From Siphonodentalium dalli (lineage: Eukaryota > Mollusca > Scaphopoda > Gadilida > Siphonodentaliidae): a stretch of DNA of 64,000 nucleotides. The stretch covers positions 9,755,784 through 9,819,783 of the forward strand of contig CP136066.1 of NCBI GenBank assembly GCA_032622095.1. Reading direction: 5' to 3'. Under the pieces are notes generated by a model, which saw nothing but the letters and a program-made list of their open reading frames with translations, was not told the DNA's origin and made no database searches. Below are positions 1-13,701 of the stretch, one piece after another (the stretch's first letter is position 1; every line of letters starts with the position of its first letter). The translations under genes were made by a program, and so were the position numbers.

Positions 1-3000
1 AACTTCGATCCATATATTTGTCAATTAAGGGCGTATTCGCACTGTGAAATTTGCCCAAATGACTATAACAGTAATATTTCGACCTATCACGATATTCACA
101 AGTTCGGGATGACCCATACAACCAATATTTCTAACTGCGTGTGGTCCTTTTATTACACAACGGTGAATGTAGTCCAACTTCGATCCATATATTTGTCAAT
201 TAAGGGCGTATCCGCACTGTGAAATTTGCCCAAATGACTATAACAGTAATATTTCGACCTATCACCATATTCACAAGTTCGGGATGACCCATATAACCAA
301 TATTTCGAACTGCGTGTGGTCCTTTTATTACACAACGGTGAATGTAGTCCTACTTCGATCCATATATTTGTCAATTAAGGGCGTATTCGCACTGTGAAAT
401 TTGCCCAAATGACTATAACAGTAATATTTCGACCTATCACGATATTCACAAGTTCGGGATGACCATACCACCACTATTTCGAACTGCGTGTGGTACTTTT
501 ATTACACCACTGTCAATGTAGTCCATCTTCAACCCATGAATTTGTCAATCAAGGGCGTATCCGCACTGTAGAATTGGTTCAAATGACTATAACTATAATA
601 TTTTGACCTATCACGATATTCACAAGTTCGGGATGACCAATATAACCAATATTTCGAACTGCGTGTGGTCCTTTTATTACACAACGGTGAATGTAGTCCA
701 ACTTCGATCTATATATTTGTCGATTAAGGGCGTATCCGCACTGTGAAATTAGCCCAAATGACTATAACAGTAATATTTTGACATATCACGATATTCACAA
801 GTTCGGGATGACCATACAACCACTATTTCGAACTGCGTTTGGTACTTTTATTACACCACTGTCAATGTAGTCCATCTTCAACCCATGAATTTGTCAATCA
901 AGGGCGTATCCGCACTGTAGAATTGGCACAAATGACTATTATTATCATAGTTCGACCTATCACGATATTCACAAGTTCGGGATGACCCATATAACAATAT
1001 TTCGAACTGCGTGTGGTCCTTTTGTTACACAACGGTGAATGTAGTCCAACTTCGATCCATATATTTGTCAATTAAGGGCGTATTCGCACTGTGAAATTTG
1101 CCCAAATGACTACAACAGTAATATTTCGACCTATCACCATATTCACAAGTTCGGGATGACCCATATAACCAATATTTCGAACTGCGTGTGGTCCTTTTAT
1201 TACACAACGGTGAATGTAGTCCTACTTCGATCTATATATTTGTCAATTAAGGGCGTATCCGCACTGTGAAATTAGCCCAAATGACTATAACAGTAATATT
1301 TTGACATATCACGATATTCACAAGTTCGGGATGACCATACAACCACTATTTCGAACTGCGTGTGGTACTTTTATTACACCACTGTCAATGTAGTCCATCT
1401 TCAACCCATGAATTTGTCAATCAAGGGCGTATCCGCACTGTAGAATTGGTTCAAATGACTATAACTATAATATTTTGACATATCACGATATTCACAAGTT
1501 CGGGATGACCAATATAACCAATATTTCGAACTGCGTGTGGTCCTTTTATTACACAACGGTGAATGTAGTCCAACTTCGATCTATATATTTGTCGATTAAG
1601 GGCGTATCCGCACTGTGAAATTTGCCCAAATGACTATAACAGTAATATTTCGACCTATCACGATATTCACAAGTTCGGGATGACCCATACAACCAATATT
1701 TCTAACTGCGTGTGGTCCTTTTATTACACAACGGTGAATGTAGTCCAACTTCGATCCATATATTTGTCAATTAAGGGCGTATCCGCACTGTGAAATTTGC
1801 CCAAATGACTATAACAGTAATATTTCGACCTATCACCATATTCACAAGTTCGGGATGACCCATATAACCAATATTTCGAACTGCGTGTGGTCCTTTTATT
1901 ACACAACGGTGAATGTAGTCCAACTTCGATCCATATATTTGTCAATTAAGGGCGTATTCGCACTGTGAAATTTGCCCAAATGACTATAACAGTAATATTT
2001 CGACCTATCACGATATTCACAAGTTCGGGATGACCATACCACCACTATTTCGAACTGCGTGTGGTACTTTTATTACACCACTGTCAATGTAGTCCATCTT
2101 CAACCCATGAATTTGTCAATCAAGGGCGTATCCGCACTGTAGAATTGGTTCAAATGACTATAACTATAATATTTTGACCTATCACGATATTCACAAGTTC
2201 GGGATGACCAATATAACCAATATTTCGAACTGCGTGTGGTCCTTTTATTACACAACGGTGAATGTAGTCCAACTTCGATCTATATATTTGTCGATTAAGG
2301 GCGTATCCGCACTGTGAAATTAGCCCAAATGACTATAACAGTAATATTTTGACATATCACGATATTCACAAGTTCGGGATGACCACACAACCACTATTTC
2401 GAACTGCGTTTGGTACTTTTATTACACCACTGTCAATGTAGTCCATCTTCAACCCATGAATTTGTCAATCAAGGGCGTATCCGCACTGTAGAATTGGCAC
2501 AAATGACTATTATTATCATAGTTCGACCTATCACGATATTCACAAGTTCGGGATGACCCATATAACAATATTTCGAACTGCGTGTGGTCCTTTTGTTACA
2601 CAACGGTGAATGTAGTCCAACTTCGATCCATATATTTGTCAATTAAGGGCGTATTCGCACTGTGAAATTTGCCCAAATGACTACAACAGTAATATTTCGA
2701 CCTATCACCATATTCACAAGTTCGGGATGACCCATATAACCAATATTTCGAACTGCGTGTGGTCCTTTTATTACACAACGGTGAATGTAGTCCTACTTCG
2801 ATCTATATATTTGTCAATTAAGGGCGTATCCGCACTGTGAAATTAGCCCAAATGACTATAACAGTAATATTTTGACATATCACGATATTCACAAGTTCGG
2901 GATGACCATACAACCACTATTTCGAACTGCGTGTGGTACTTTTATTACACCACTGTCAATGTAGTCCATCTTCAACCCATGAATTTGTCAATCAAGGGCG

Positions 3001-5760
3001 TATCCGCACTGTAGAATTGGTTCAAATGACTATAACTATAATATTTTGACCTATCACGATATTCACAAGTTCGGGATGACCAATATAACCAATATTTCGA
3101 ACTGCGTGTGGTCCTTTTATTACACAACGGTGAATGTAGTCCAACTTCGATCTATATATTTGTCGATTAAGGGCGTATCCGCACTGTGAAATTAGCCCAA
3201 ATGACTATAACAGTAATATTTTGACATATCACGATATTCACAAGTTCGGGATGACCATACAACCACTATTTCGAACTGCGTTTGGTACTTTTATTACACC
3301 ACTGTCAATGTAGTCCATCTTCAACCCATGAATTTGTCAATCAAGGGCGTATCCGCACTGTAGAATTGGCACAAATGACTATTATTATCATAGTTCGACC
3401 TATCACGATATTCACAAGTTCGGGATGACCCATATAACAATATTTCGAACTGCGTGTGGTCCTTTTGTTACACAACGGTGAATGTAGTCCAACTTCGATC
3501 CATATATTTGTCAATTAAGGGCGTATTCGCACTGTGAAATTTGCCCAAATGACTACAACAGTAATATTTCGACCTATCACCATATTCACAAGTTCGGGAT
3601 GACCCATATAACCAATATTTCGAACTGCGTGTGGTCCTTTTATTACACAACGGTGAATGTAGTCCTACTTCGATCTATATATTTGTCAATTAAGGGCGTA
3701 TCCGCACTGTGAAATTAGCCCAAATGACTATAACAGTAATATTTTGACATATCACGATATTCACAAGTTCGGGATGACCATACAACCACTATGTCGAACT
3801 GCGTGTGGTACTTTTATTACACCACTGTCAACGTAGTCCATCTTCAACCCATGAATTTGTCAATTAATGGCGTATCCGCACTGTAGAATTGACACAAATG
3901 ACTATTATTATCATATTTCGACCTATCACGATATTCACAAGTTCGGGATGACCCATATAACAATATTTCGAACTGCGTGTGGTCCTTTTGTTACACAACG
4001 GTGAATGTAGTCCAACTTCGATCCATATATTTGTCAATTAAGGGCGTATTCGCACTGTGAAATTTGCCCAAATGACTACAACAGTAATATTTCGACCTAT
4101 CACCATATTCACAAGTTCGGGATGACCCATATAACCAATATTTCGAACTGCGTGTGGTCCTTTTATTACACAACGGTGAATGTAGTCCTACTTCGATCTA
4201 TATATTTGTCAATTAAGGGCGTATCCGCACTGTGAAATTAGCCCAAATGACTATAACAGTAATATTTTGACATATCACGATATTCACAAGTTCGGGATGA
4301 CCATACAACCACTATTTCGAACTGCGTGTGGTACTTTTATTACACCACTGTCAATGTAGTCCATCTTCAACCCATGAATTTGTCAATCAAGGGCGTATCC
4401 GCACTGTAGAATTGGTTCAAATGACTATAACTATAATATTTTGACCTATCACGATATTCACAAGTTCGGGATGACCAATATAACCAATATTTCGAACTGC
4501 GTGTGGTCCTTTTATTACACAACGGTGAATGTAGTCCAACTTCGATCTATATATTTGTCGATTAAGGGCGTATCCGCACTGTGAAATTAGCCCAAATGAC
4601 TATAACAGTAATATTTTGACATATCACGATATTCACAAGTTCGGGATGACCATACAACCACTATTTCGAACTGCGTTTGGTACTTTTATTACACCACTGT
4701 CAATGTAGTCCATCTTCAACCCATGAATTTGTCAATCAAGGGCGTATCCGCACTGTAGAATTGGCACAAATGACTATTATTATCATAGTTCGACCTATCA
4801 CGATATTCACAAGTTCGGGATGACCCATATAACAATATTTCGAACTGCGTGTGGTCCTTTTATTACACAACGGTGAATGTAGTCCAACTTCGATCCATAT
4901 ATTTGTCAATTAAGGGCGTACTCGCACTGTGAAATATGCCCAAATGACTATAACAGTAATATTTCGACCTATCACCATATTCACAAGTTCGGGATGACCC
5001 ATACAACCAATATTTCGAACTGCGTGTGGTTCTTTTATTACACAACGGTGAATGTAGTCCAACTTCGATCCATATATTTGTCAATTAAGGGCGTATTCGC
5101 ACTGTGAAATTTGCCCAAATGACTATAACAGTAATATTTCGACCTATCACCATATTCACAAATTCGGGATGACCCATATAACCACTATTTCGAACTGCGT
5201 GTGGTACTTTTATTACACAACTGTCAATGTAGTCCATCTTCGACCCACGAATTTGTAAATTAAGGGCGCATCCGCACTGTGGGATTGGTTCAAATGACTA
5301 TAACTATAATATTGTGACCTATCACGATATTCACAAGTTCGGAATGACCAATATAACCAATATTTCGTACTGCGTGTGGTCCTTTTATTACACAACGGTG
5401 AATGTAGTCCAACGTCGATCTATATATTTGTCAAATAAAGGCGTATCCGCTCTGTGAAATTTGCCCAAATGACTATAACAGTAATTTTTCGACATATCAC
5501 GATATTCACAAGTTCGGCATGACCAATATAACCAATATTTCGAACTGCGTGTGGTCCTTTTATTACACAACGGTCAATGTAGTCCAACTTCGATCCATAT
5601 ATTTGTCAATTAAGGGCGTATTCGCACTGTGAAATTTGCCCAAATGACTATAACAGTAATATTTCGACCTATCACCATATTCACAAGTTCGGGGTGATCA
5701 ATATAACCAATATTTCGAACTGCGTGTGGTCCTTTTATTACACAACGGTGAATGTAGTCC
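1..5760 (-). repeat. 175-bp satellite array, reverse-oriented block
   Basis: About 33 head-to-tail monomers of 174-175 bp. Every unit carries landmarks such as 'cgaactgcgtgtggt', 'cactgtgaaatt' and 'cacaagttcgggatgacc'. Units fall into at least three types, told apart by 'cacaacggtgaatg' versus 'caccactgtcaatg', by 'gcccaaatgac' versus 'ggttcaaatgac', and by 'ggcacaaatgactatta'. Identical unit orders recur after 872 bp (five monomers), for example around 571 and 1443, and again around 2142 and 3014, so there is higher-order structure. Other spacings are 699 and 1395 bp, meaning 4 or 8 units. Most of the array lacks stops in one minus frame, which makes spurious 60-73 residue reading frames; these are not genes. 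Confidence 0.97.
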
Positions 5761-5775
5761 AATTTGACAGTGATG
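5750..5775. other. Strand-switch junction of the 175-bp satellite
   Basis: Left of this point the monomers read 'cacaacggtgaatgtagtccaa' in reverse orientation. From about 5,762 the array reads 'gacagtgatgtaataaaag', which is forward orientation. The change falls inside the same monomer region on both sides, so the two blocks form a giant inverted repeat with almost no spacer. The first forward units (5,765-6,100) are more diverged than the rest. Confidence 0.9.
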
Positions 5776-8700
5776 TAATAAAAGTACCACACGTAGTTCG
5801 AAATCCAGGATATATTGGTCATCCGAACTTGTGAATAACTTGATAGGTCAAAATATTACTGTTATAGTCATTTGGGCAAATTTCACAGTGCGGATACGCC
5901 CTTAATTGACAAATATGTAGATCGAAGTTGGACTACATTCACCGTTGTGTAACAAAAGGACCACACGCAGTTCGAAATATTGGTTATATGGGTCACCCCG
6001 AATTTATGAATATCGTGATAGGTCAAAATATTACTGTTATAGTCATTTGGGCAAATTTCACATTGCGGATACGCCCTTAATTGACAAATATGGATCGAAG
6101 TTGGACTACATTCACCGTTGGGTAATAAAAGGACCACACGCAGTTCGAAATATTGGTTGTATGGGTCATCCCGAACTTGTGAATATGGTGATAGGTCGAA
6201 ATATTACTGTTATAGTCATTTGGGCAAATTTCACAGTGCGGATACGACCTTAATTGACAAATATATGGATCGAAGTTGCACTACATTCACCGTTGTGTAA
6301 TAAAAGGACCACACGCAGTTCGAAATATTGTTATATGGGTCATCCCGAACTTGTGAATATCGTGATAGGTCGAACTATGATAATAATAGTCATTTGTGCC
6401 AATTCTACAGTGCGGATACGCCTTTAACTGACAAATTCATGGGTTGAAGATGGACTACATTAACAGTGGTGTGATAAAAGTACCACACGCAGTTCGAAAT
6501 AGTGGTTGTATGGTCATCCCGAACTTGTGAATATCGTGATAGGTCGAAATATTACTGTTATAGTCATTTGGGCTAATTTCACAGTGCGGATACGCCCTTA
6601 ATTGACAAATATATAGATCGAAGTTGGACTACATTAACCGTTGTGTAATAAAAGGACCACACGCAGTTCGAAATATTGGTTATATGGGTCATCCCGAACT
6701 TGTGAATATGGTGATAGGTCGAAATATTACTGTTATAGTCATTTGGGCAAATTTCACAGTGCGGATACGCCCTTAATTGACAAATATATGGATCGAAGTT
6801 GGACTACATTCACCGTTGTGTAACAAAAGGACCACACGCAGTTCGAAATGTTGGTTATATGGGTCATCCCGAACTTGTGAATATGGTGATAGGTCGAAAT
6901 ATTACTGTTGTAGTCATTTGGGCAAATTTCACAGTGCGAATACGCCCTTAATTGACAAATATATGGATCGAAGTTGGACTACATTCACCGTTGTGTAACA
7001 AAGGGACCACACGCATTTCGAAATATTGTTATATGGGTCATCCCGAACTTGTGAATATCGTGATAGGTCGAAATATGATAATAATAGTCTTTTGTGCCAA
7101 TTCTACAGTGCGGATACGCCCTTGATTGACAAATTCATGGGTTGAAGATGGATTACATTGACAGTGGTGTAATAAAAGTACCACACGCAGTTCGAAATAG
7201 TGGTTGTATGGTCATCCCGAACTTGTGAATATCGTGATATGTCAAAATATCACTGTTATAGTCATTTGGGCTAATTTCACAGTGCGGATACGCCCTTAAT
7301 CGACAAATATATAGATCGAAGTTGGACTACATTCACCGTTGTGTAATAAAAGGACCACACGCAGTTCGAAATATTGGTTATATTGGTCATCCCGAACTTG
7401 TGAATATCGTGATAGGTCAAAATATTATAGTTATAGTCATTTGAACCAATTCTACAGTGCGGATACGCCCTTGATTGACAAATTCATGGGTTGAAGATGG
7501 ACTACATTGACAGTGGTGTAATAAAAGTACCACACGCAGTTCGAAATAGTGGTTGTATGGTCATCCCGAACTTGTGAATATCGTGATATGTCGAAATATT
7601 ACTGTTATAGTCATTTGGGCAAATTTCACAGTGCGAATACGCCCTTAATTGACAAATATATGGATCGAAGTTGGACTACATTCACCGTTGTGTAATAAAA
7701 GGACCACACGCAGTTCGAAATATTGGTTGTATGGGTCATCCCGAACTTGTGAATATGGTGATAGGTCGAAATATTACTGTTATAGTCATTTGGGCAAATT
7801 TCACAGTGCGAATACGCCCTTAATTGACAAATATATGGATCGAAGTTGGACTACATTCACCGTTGTGTAATAAAAGGACCACACGCAGTTCGAAATATTG
7901 GTTGTATGGGTCATCCCGAACTTGTGAATATGGTGATAGGTCGAAATATTACTGTTATAGTCATTTGGGCAAATTTCACAGTGCGGATACGCCCTTAATT
8001 GACAAATATATGGATCGAAGTTGGACTACATTCACTGTTGTGTAATAAAAGGACCACACGCAGTTCGAAATATTGGTTGTATGGGTCATCCCGAACTTGT
8101 GAATATGGTGATAGGTCGAAATATTACTGTTATAGTCATTTGGGCAAATTTCACAGTGCGGATACGCCCTTAATTGACAAATATATGGATCGAAGTTGGA
8201 CTACATTCACCGTTGTGTAACAAAAGGACCACACGCAGTTCGAAATATTGTTATATGGGTCATCCCGAACTTGTGAATATCGTGATAGGTCGAAATATGA
8301 TAATAATAGTCATTTGTGCCAATTCTACAGTGCGGATACGCCCTTGATTGACAAATTCATGGGTTGAAGATGGACTACATTGACAGTGGTGTAATAAAAG
8401 TACCACACGCAGTTCGAAATAGTGGTTGTATGGTCATCCCGAACTTGTGAATATCGTGATAGGTCGAAATATTACTGTTATAGTCATTTGGGCAAATTTC
8501 ACAGTGCGAATACGCCCTTAATTGACAAATATATGGATCGAAGTTGGACTACATTCACCGTTGTGTAATAAAAGGACCACACGCAGTTCGAAATATTGGT
8601 TGTATGGGTCATCCCGAACTTGTGAATATGGTGATAGGTCGAAATATTACTGTTATAGTCATTTGGGCAAATTTCACAGTGCGAATACGCCCTTAATTGA

Positions 8701-11700
8701 CAAATATATGGATCGAAGTTGGACTACATTCACCGTTGTGTAATAAAAGGACCACACGCAGTTCGAAATATTGGTTGTATGGGTCATCCCGAACTTGTGA
8801 ATATGGTGATAGGTCGAAATATTACTGTTATAGTCATTTGGGCAAATTTCACAGTGCGGATACGCCCTTAATTGACAAATATATGGATCGAAGTTGGACT
8901 ACATTCACTGTTGTGTAATAAAAGGACCACACGCAGTTCGAAATATTGGTTGTATGGGTCATCCCGAACTTGTGAATATGGTGATAGGTCGAAATATTAC
9001 TGTTATAGTCATTTGGGCAAATTTCACAGTGCGAATACGCCCTTAATTGACAAATATATGGATCGAAGTTGGACTACATTCACCGTTGTGTAATAAAAGG
9101 ACCACACGCAGTTCGAAATATTGGTTGTATGGGTCATCCCGAACTTGTGAATATGGTGATAGGTCGAAATATTACTGTTATAGTCATTTGGGCAAATTTC
9201 ACAGTGCGGATACGCCCTTAATTGACAAATATATGGATCGAAGTTGGACTACATTGACAGTGGTGTAATAAAAGTACCACACGCAGTTCGAAATAGTGGT
9301 TGTATGGTCATCCCGAACTTGTGAATATCGTGATAGGTCGAAATATTTCTGTTATAGTCATTTGGGCAAATTTCACAGTGCGAATACGCCCTTAATTGAC
9401 AAATATATGGATCGAAGTTGGACTACATTCACCGTTGTGTAATAAAGGGACCACACGCAGTTCGAGATAGTGGTTGTATGGTCATCCCGAACTTGTGAAT
9501 ATCGTGATATGTCAAAATATTACTGTTATAGTCATTTGGGCTAATTTCACAGTGCGGATACGCCCTTAATTGACACATATATATATCGAAGTTGGACTAC
9601 ATTCACCGTTGTGTAATAAAAGGACCACACGCAGTTCGAAATATTGGTTATATTGGTCATCCCGAACTTGTGAATATCGTGATAGGTCAAAATATTATAG
9701 TTATAGTCATTTGAACCAATTCTACAGTGCGGATACGCACTTGATTGACAAATTCATGGGTTGAAGATGGACTACATTGACAGTGGTGTAATAAAAGTAC
9801 CACACGCAGTTCGAAATAGTGGTGGTATGGTCATCCCGAACTTGTGAATATCGTGATATGTCTAAATATTACTGTTATAGTCATTTGGGCAAATTTCACA
9901 GTGCGGATACGCCCTTAATTGACAAATATATAGATCGAAGTTGGACTACATTCACCGTTGTGTAATAAAAGGACCACACGCAGTTCGAAATATTGGTTAT
10001 ATGGGTCATCCCGAACTTGTGAATATGGTGATAGGTCGAAGTATTACTGTTATAGTCATTTGGGCAAATTTCACAGTGCGGATACGCCCTTAATTGACAA
10101 ATATATGGATCGAAGTTGGACTACATTCACTGTTGTGTAATAAAAGGACCACACGCAGTTCGAAATATTGGTTGTATGGGTCATCCCGAACTTGTGAATA
10201 TGGTGATAGGTCGAAATATTACTGTTATAGTCATTTGGGCAAATTTCACAGTGCGAATACGCCCTTAATTGACAAATATATGGATCGAAGTTGGACTACA
10301 TTCACCGTTGTGTAATAAAAGGACCACACGCAGTTCGAAATATTGGTTGTATGGGTCATCCCGAACTTGTGAATATGGTGATAGGTCGAATTATTACCGT
10401 TATAGTCATTTGGGCAAATTTCACAGTGCGGATACGCACTTAATTGACAAATATATGGATCGAAGTTGGACTACATTGACAGTGGTGTAATAAAAGTACC
10501 ACACGCAGTTCGAAATAGTGGTTGTATGGTCATCCCGAACTTGTGAATATCGTGATAGGTCGAAATATTACTGTTATAGTCATTTGGGCAAATTTCACAG
10601 TGCGAATACGCCCTTAATTGACAAATATATGGATCGAAGTTGGACTACATTCACCGTTGTGTAATAAAGGGACCACAGGCAGTTCGAGATAGTGGTTGTA
10701 TGGTCATCCCGAACTTGTGAATATCGTGATATGTCAAAATATTACTGTTATAGTCATTTGGGCTAATTTCACAGTGCGGATACGCCCTTAATTGACACAT
10801 ATATAGATCGAAGTTGGACTACATTCACCGTTGTGTAATAAAAGGACCACACGCAGTTCGAAATATTGGTTATATTGGTCATCCCGAACTTGTGAATATC
10901 GTGATAGGTCAAAATATTATAGTTATAGTCATTTGAACCAACTCTACAGTGCGGATACGCCCTTGATTGACAAATTCATGGGTTGAAGATGGACTACATT
11001 GACAGTGGTGTAATAAAAGTACCACTCGCAGTTCGAAATAGTGGTGGTATGGTCATCCCGAACTTGTAAATATCGTGATATGTCGAAATATTACTGTTAT
11101 AGTCATTTGGGCAAATTTCACAGTGCGGATACGCCCTTAATTGACAAATATATAGATCGAAGTTGGACTACATTCACCGTTGTGTAATAAAAGGACCACA
11201 CGCAGTTCGAAATATTGGTTATATGGGTCATCCCGAACTTGTGAATATGGTGATAGGTCGAAGTATTACTGTTATAGTCATTTGGGCAAATTTCACAGTG
11301 CGGATACGCCCTTAATTGACAAATATATGGATCGAAGTTGGACTACATTCACTGTTGTGTAATAAAAGGACCACACGCAGTTCGAAATATTGGTTGTATG
11401 GGTCATCCCGAACTTGTGAATATGGTGATAGGTCGAAATATTACTGTTATAGTCATTTGGGCAAATTTCACAGTGCGAATACGCCCTTAATTGACAAATA
11501 TATGGATCGAAGTTGGACTACATTCACCGTTGTGTAATAAAAGGACCACACGCAGTTCGAAATATTGGTTGTATGGGTCATCCCGAACTTGTGAATATGG
11601 TGATAGGTCGAAATATTACTGTTATAGTCATTTGGGCAAATTTCACAGTGCGGATACGCCCTTAATTGACAAATATATGGATCGAAGTTGGAGTACATTC

Positions 11701-11944
11701 ACCGTTGTGTAATAAAAGGACCACACGCAGTTCGAAATATTGGTTGTATGGGTCATCCCGAACTTGTGAATATGGTGATAGGTCGAAATATTACTGTTAT
11801 AGTCATTTGGGCAAATTTCACAGTGCGGATACGCCCTTAATTGACAAATATATGGATCGAAGTTGGACTACATTGACCGTTGTGAAAGAAATGGACCACA
11901 CGCAGTTCGAAATATTGGTTATATGGGTCATCCCGAACTTGTGC
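5761..11944 (+). repeat. 175-bp satellite array, forward-oriented block
   Basis: About 35 monomers of the same satellite on the opposite strand. Unit landmarks are 'ggaccacacgcagttcgaaa', 'gtcatcccgaacttgtgaat' and 'ttcacagtgcggatacgccc'. Recurrence of unit variants shows a 7-monomer higher-order period of 1,222 bp (for example 8872, 10094, 11316 and 9047, 10269, 11491). There is also an 873-bp 5-monomer period near 7649/8522 and 7824/8697. The last unit breaks off at 'cccgaacttgtg' and runs straight into a different satellite. Confidence 0.97.
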
Positions 11945-12720
11945 GTGGCTCGTGATTATTGTAGAATGGGTACATTTTAATGAGTTTGCGAAATTTCAGT
12001 ACCCATAGTGCAGTGGAAAGTGCGGATGGGCTCTTGATGTGGGGTCATGGTGTCATATTGGGTTAAACGAGATTTCCGTGACTCGTGATGACCAAGAATT
12101 TAGGAATTCGAACTGCGTGGCTTGCAATTATTGTAGAGTGGGTACATCTTAATTAGTGTGCGAAAGTTCAGTGATGACCCAGAATATAGGAATTCGAGCT
12201 GCGTGGCTCGTGATTATTGTAGAGTGGGTACATCTTAATGAGTGTGCGAAATTTCAGTACCAAGAGTGCAGTGGAAAGTGCGCACGGGCTCTTAAGGTGG
12301 GGTCGTGGTGTCATATTGGGTTAAACGAGGTTTCCGTGACTCGTGATGACCCATAATATATGAGTTCGAACTCCGTGGCTCGTGATTATTGTAGAGTGGG
12401 TAAATCTTAATGAGTGTGCGAAATTTCAGTGCCCATAGTGCAGTGGAAAGTGCCCACGGGCTCTAAATGTGGGGTCATGGTGTCATATTGGGTAAAACTA
12501 TGTATCCGCGACCCGTGATGACCCAGAATATAGGGAGTTCGAACTGCGTAGCTCGTGATTATTGTAGGATCGTTACATGCCGATGACGTTGCCAAATTTC
12601 AGCTACCATAGTTGAGATGAAAGTTCGCAAGGGTTCATAATGTGGGGTCAGATTTTCCTATTGCGTGAAACTAGGTATCCGTGACCCGTGGTGACCCTGA
12701 ATATGGCAGTGGTTATTGTA
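11940..12720 (-). repeat. 172-bp satellite, second family
   Basis: Units start with 'gcgtggctcgtgattattgt' at about 11943, 12115, 12201, 12373 and 12546, a 172-173 bp period with one half-length step of 86. The body (for example 'gtgcagtggaaagtgc', 'tgtggggtcatggtgtcat') is unlike the 175-bp satellite. The stretch 'gatgaccca-aatata--ttcgaactgcgtg' matches it, in the reverse orientation. Copies decay toward 12.7 kb. Confidence 0.85.
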
Positions 12721-12819
12721 GATTTGGTATCTGTCGATGAGCATTCCAAATTTCAGGACCCAGTGTGGTCCGGTAAATGCACACAATGCACATTGGGATA
12801 ATATATTGATAACAAACGC

Positions 12820-13430
12820 TCTTTATTGCTAAAAGTTAGTGCATCTTCAGGTCATTTGGTGTCAACACCACCCTGTCGTGAAATTCACCGCGTAATTTTT
12901 TCTTTTGTGTACCACATTGCTTGCATATTTTCTGGGCTGAATAATAAACGCTCTCTGCATATCGTGCAATTGATTAATACCCCTTTAAGTCATATGAGGT
13001 CAAATGTGCCTATTCCATAACATTACCCTTGTCAAGTGACTAATCTGTACTAACGTTTCTACATATCGTCTAATCGTATAATGAACGCTATTTATTGTTC
13101 ATAGTTGCCCCTTTAAGGAGTATGAGATCAACGGAAACAACCCCATATTACCCAACGGGATAATTTATCCCAGTGTGTCAATTTTCACCTTCCAGATTGC
13201 AACAATTTTAGGTATATAATTAATTATTTAGTTAAATTAATTACTGTTGCCCTTTTAAGACATCCTATATCAACGGGACTTATATAACAAGGTTACCTGA
13301 GTAAAATTACGACATTTACAAATTTTCAGCTCTGATGGTCCAGCCGTTTGGGCGCCTCTAATCAATATATATATATCATAATCTTAGTGCCCTTTTAAGA
13401 CATCCGAGTGCAACGGGACCTGCAAAATAG
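12820..13430. repeat. Degenerate tandem repeat, about 140 bp
   Basis: The core 'cccctttaag--at--gag-tcaacgg' recurs at about 12971, 13110, 13251 and 13391, spaced 139-141 bp. Each copy is followed by AT-rich filler, and several are preceded by 'aataaacgct-t-tattg'. A lone related core appears near 13910, and 'aataaacgctctttag' near 17648. Identity between copies is low, so this is an old array. No gene was seen. Confidence 0.65.
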
Positions 13431-13627
13431 CGCCCCCATGTAAAATAACATATATGACGTCGGAGTCAATAACACCAAGAAAGTACAAGCAAGGAATGAT
13501 ATATCCTCGCAGTTGATCATGCCTCGAGAATTAGACCAGTCATTACTTACCACGGAGCCAAGAACGGTAACTCTAGCCGCGCTTGCACGCAGTAGCCGCG
13601 CCGCGCCGCGCCACACAGAGTTGTCTA

Positions 13628-13631
<4 letters not shown>

Positions 13632-13684
<53 letters not shown>

Positions 13685-13701
13685 CTCTCTCTCTCTCTCT
13701 G
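13632..13701. repeat. (TA)n followed by (TC)n microsatellite
   Basis: A run of about 23 TA dinucleotides passes into about 8 TC dinucleotides. It sits just after a short GC-rich stretch ('gccgcgccgcgccgcgcc', about 13590-13610). Apparent reading frames through it (repeated Ile-Tyr) are artefacts. Confidence 0.95.

Noticed and set aside
1-11944. CRISPR-like regular array
   Set aside because: The repeated unit is continuous and variable throughout, with no short constant repeat separated by unique spacers, and no cas genes; the context is eukaryotic.
5765-11944. 'gcagttcgaaat' as a tRNA B box (SINE or tRNA)
   Set aside because: The match to the B-box consensus is partial, there is no A box at the right distance, and no cloverleaf can be drawn.
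1-11980. Dozens of 60-104 residue open frames with near-identical protein text in both orientations
   Set aside because: They follow the 175-bp satellite exactly, have no start context or splice sites, and shift strand with the array. They are a by-product of a monomer without stops in one frame.
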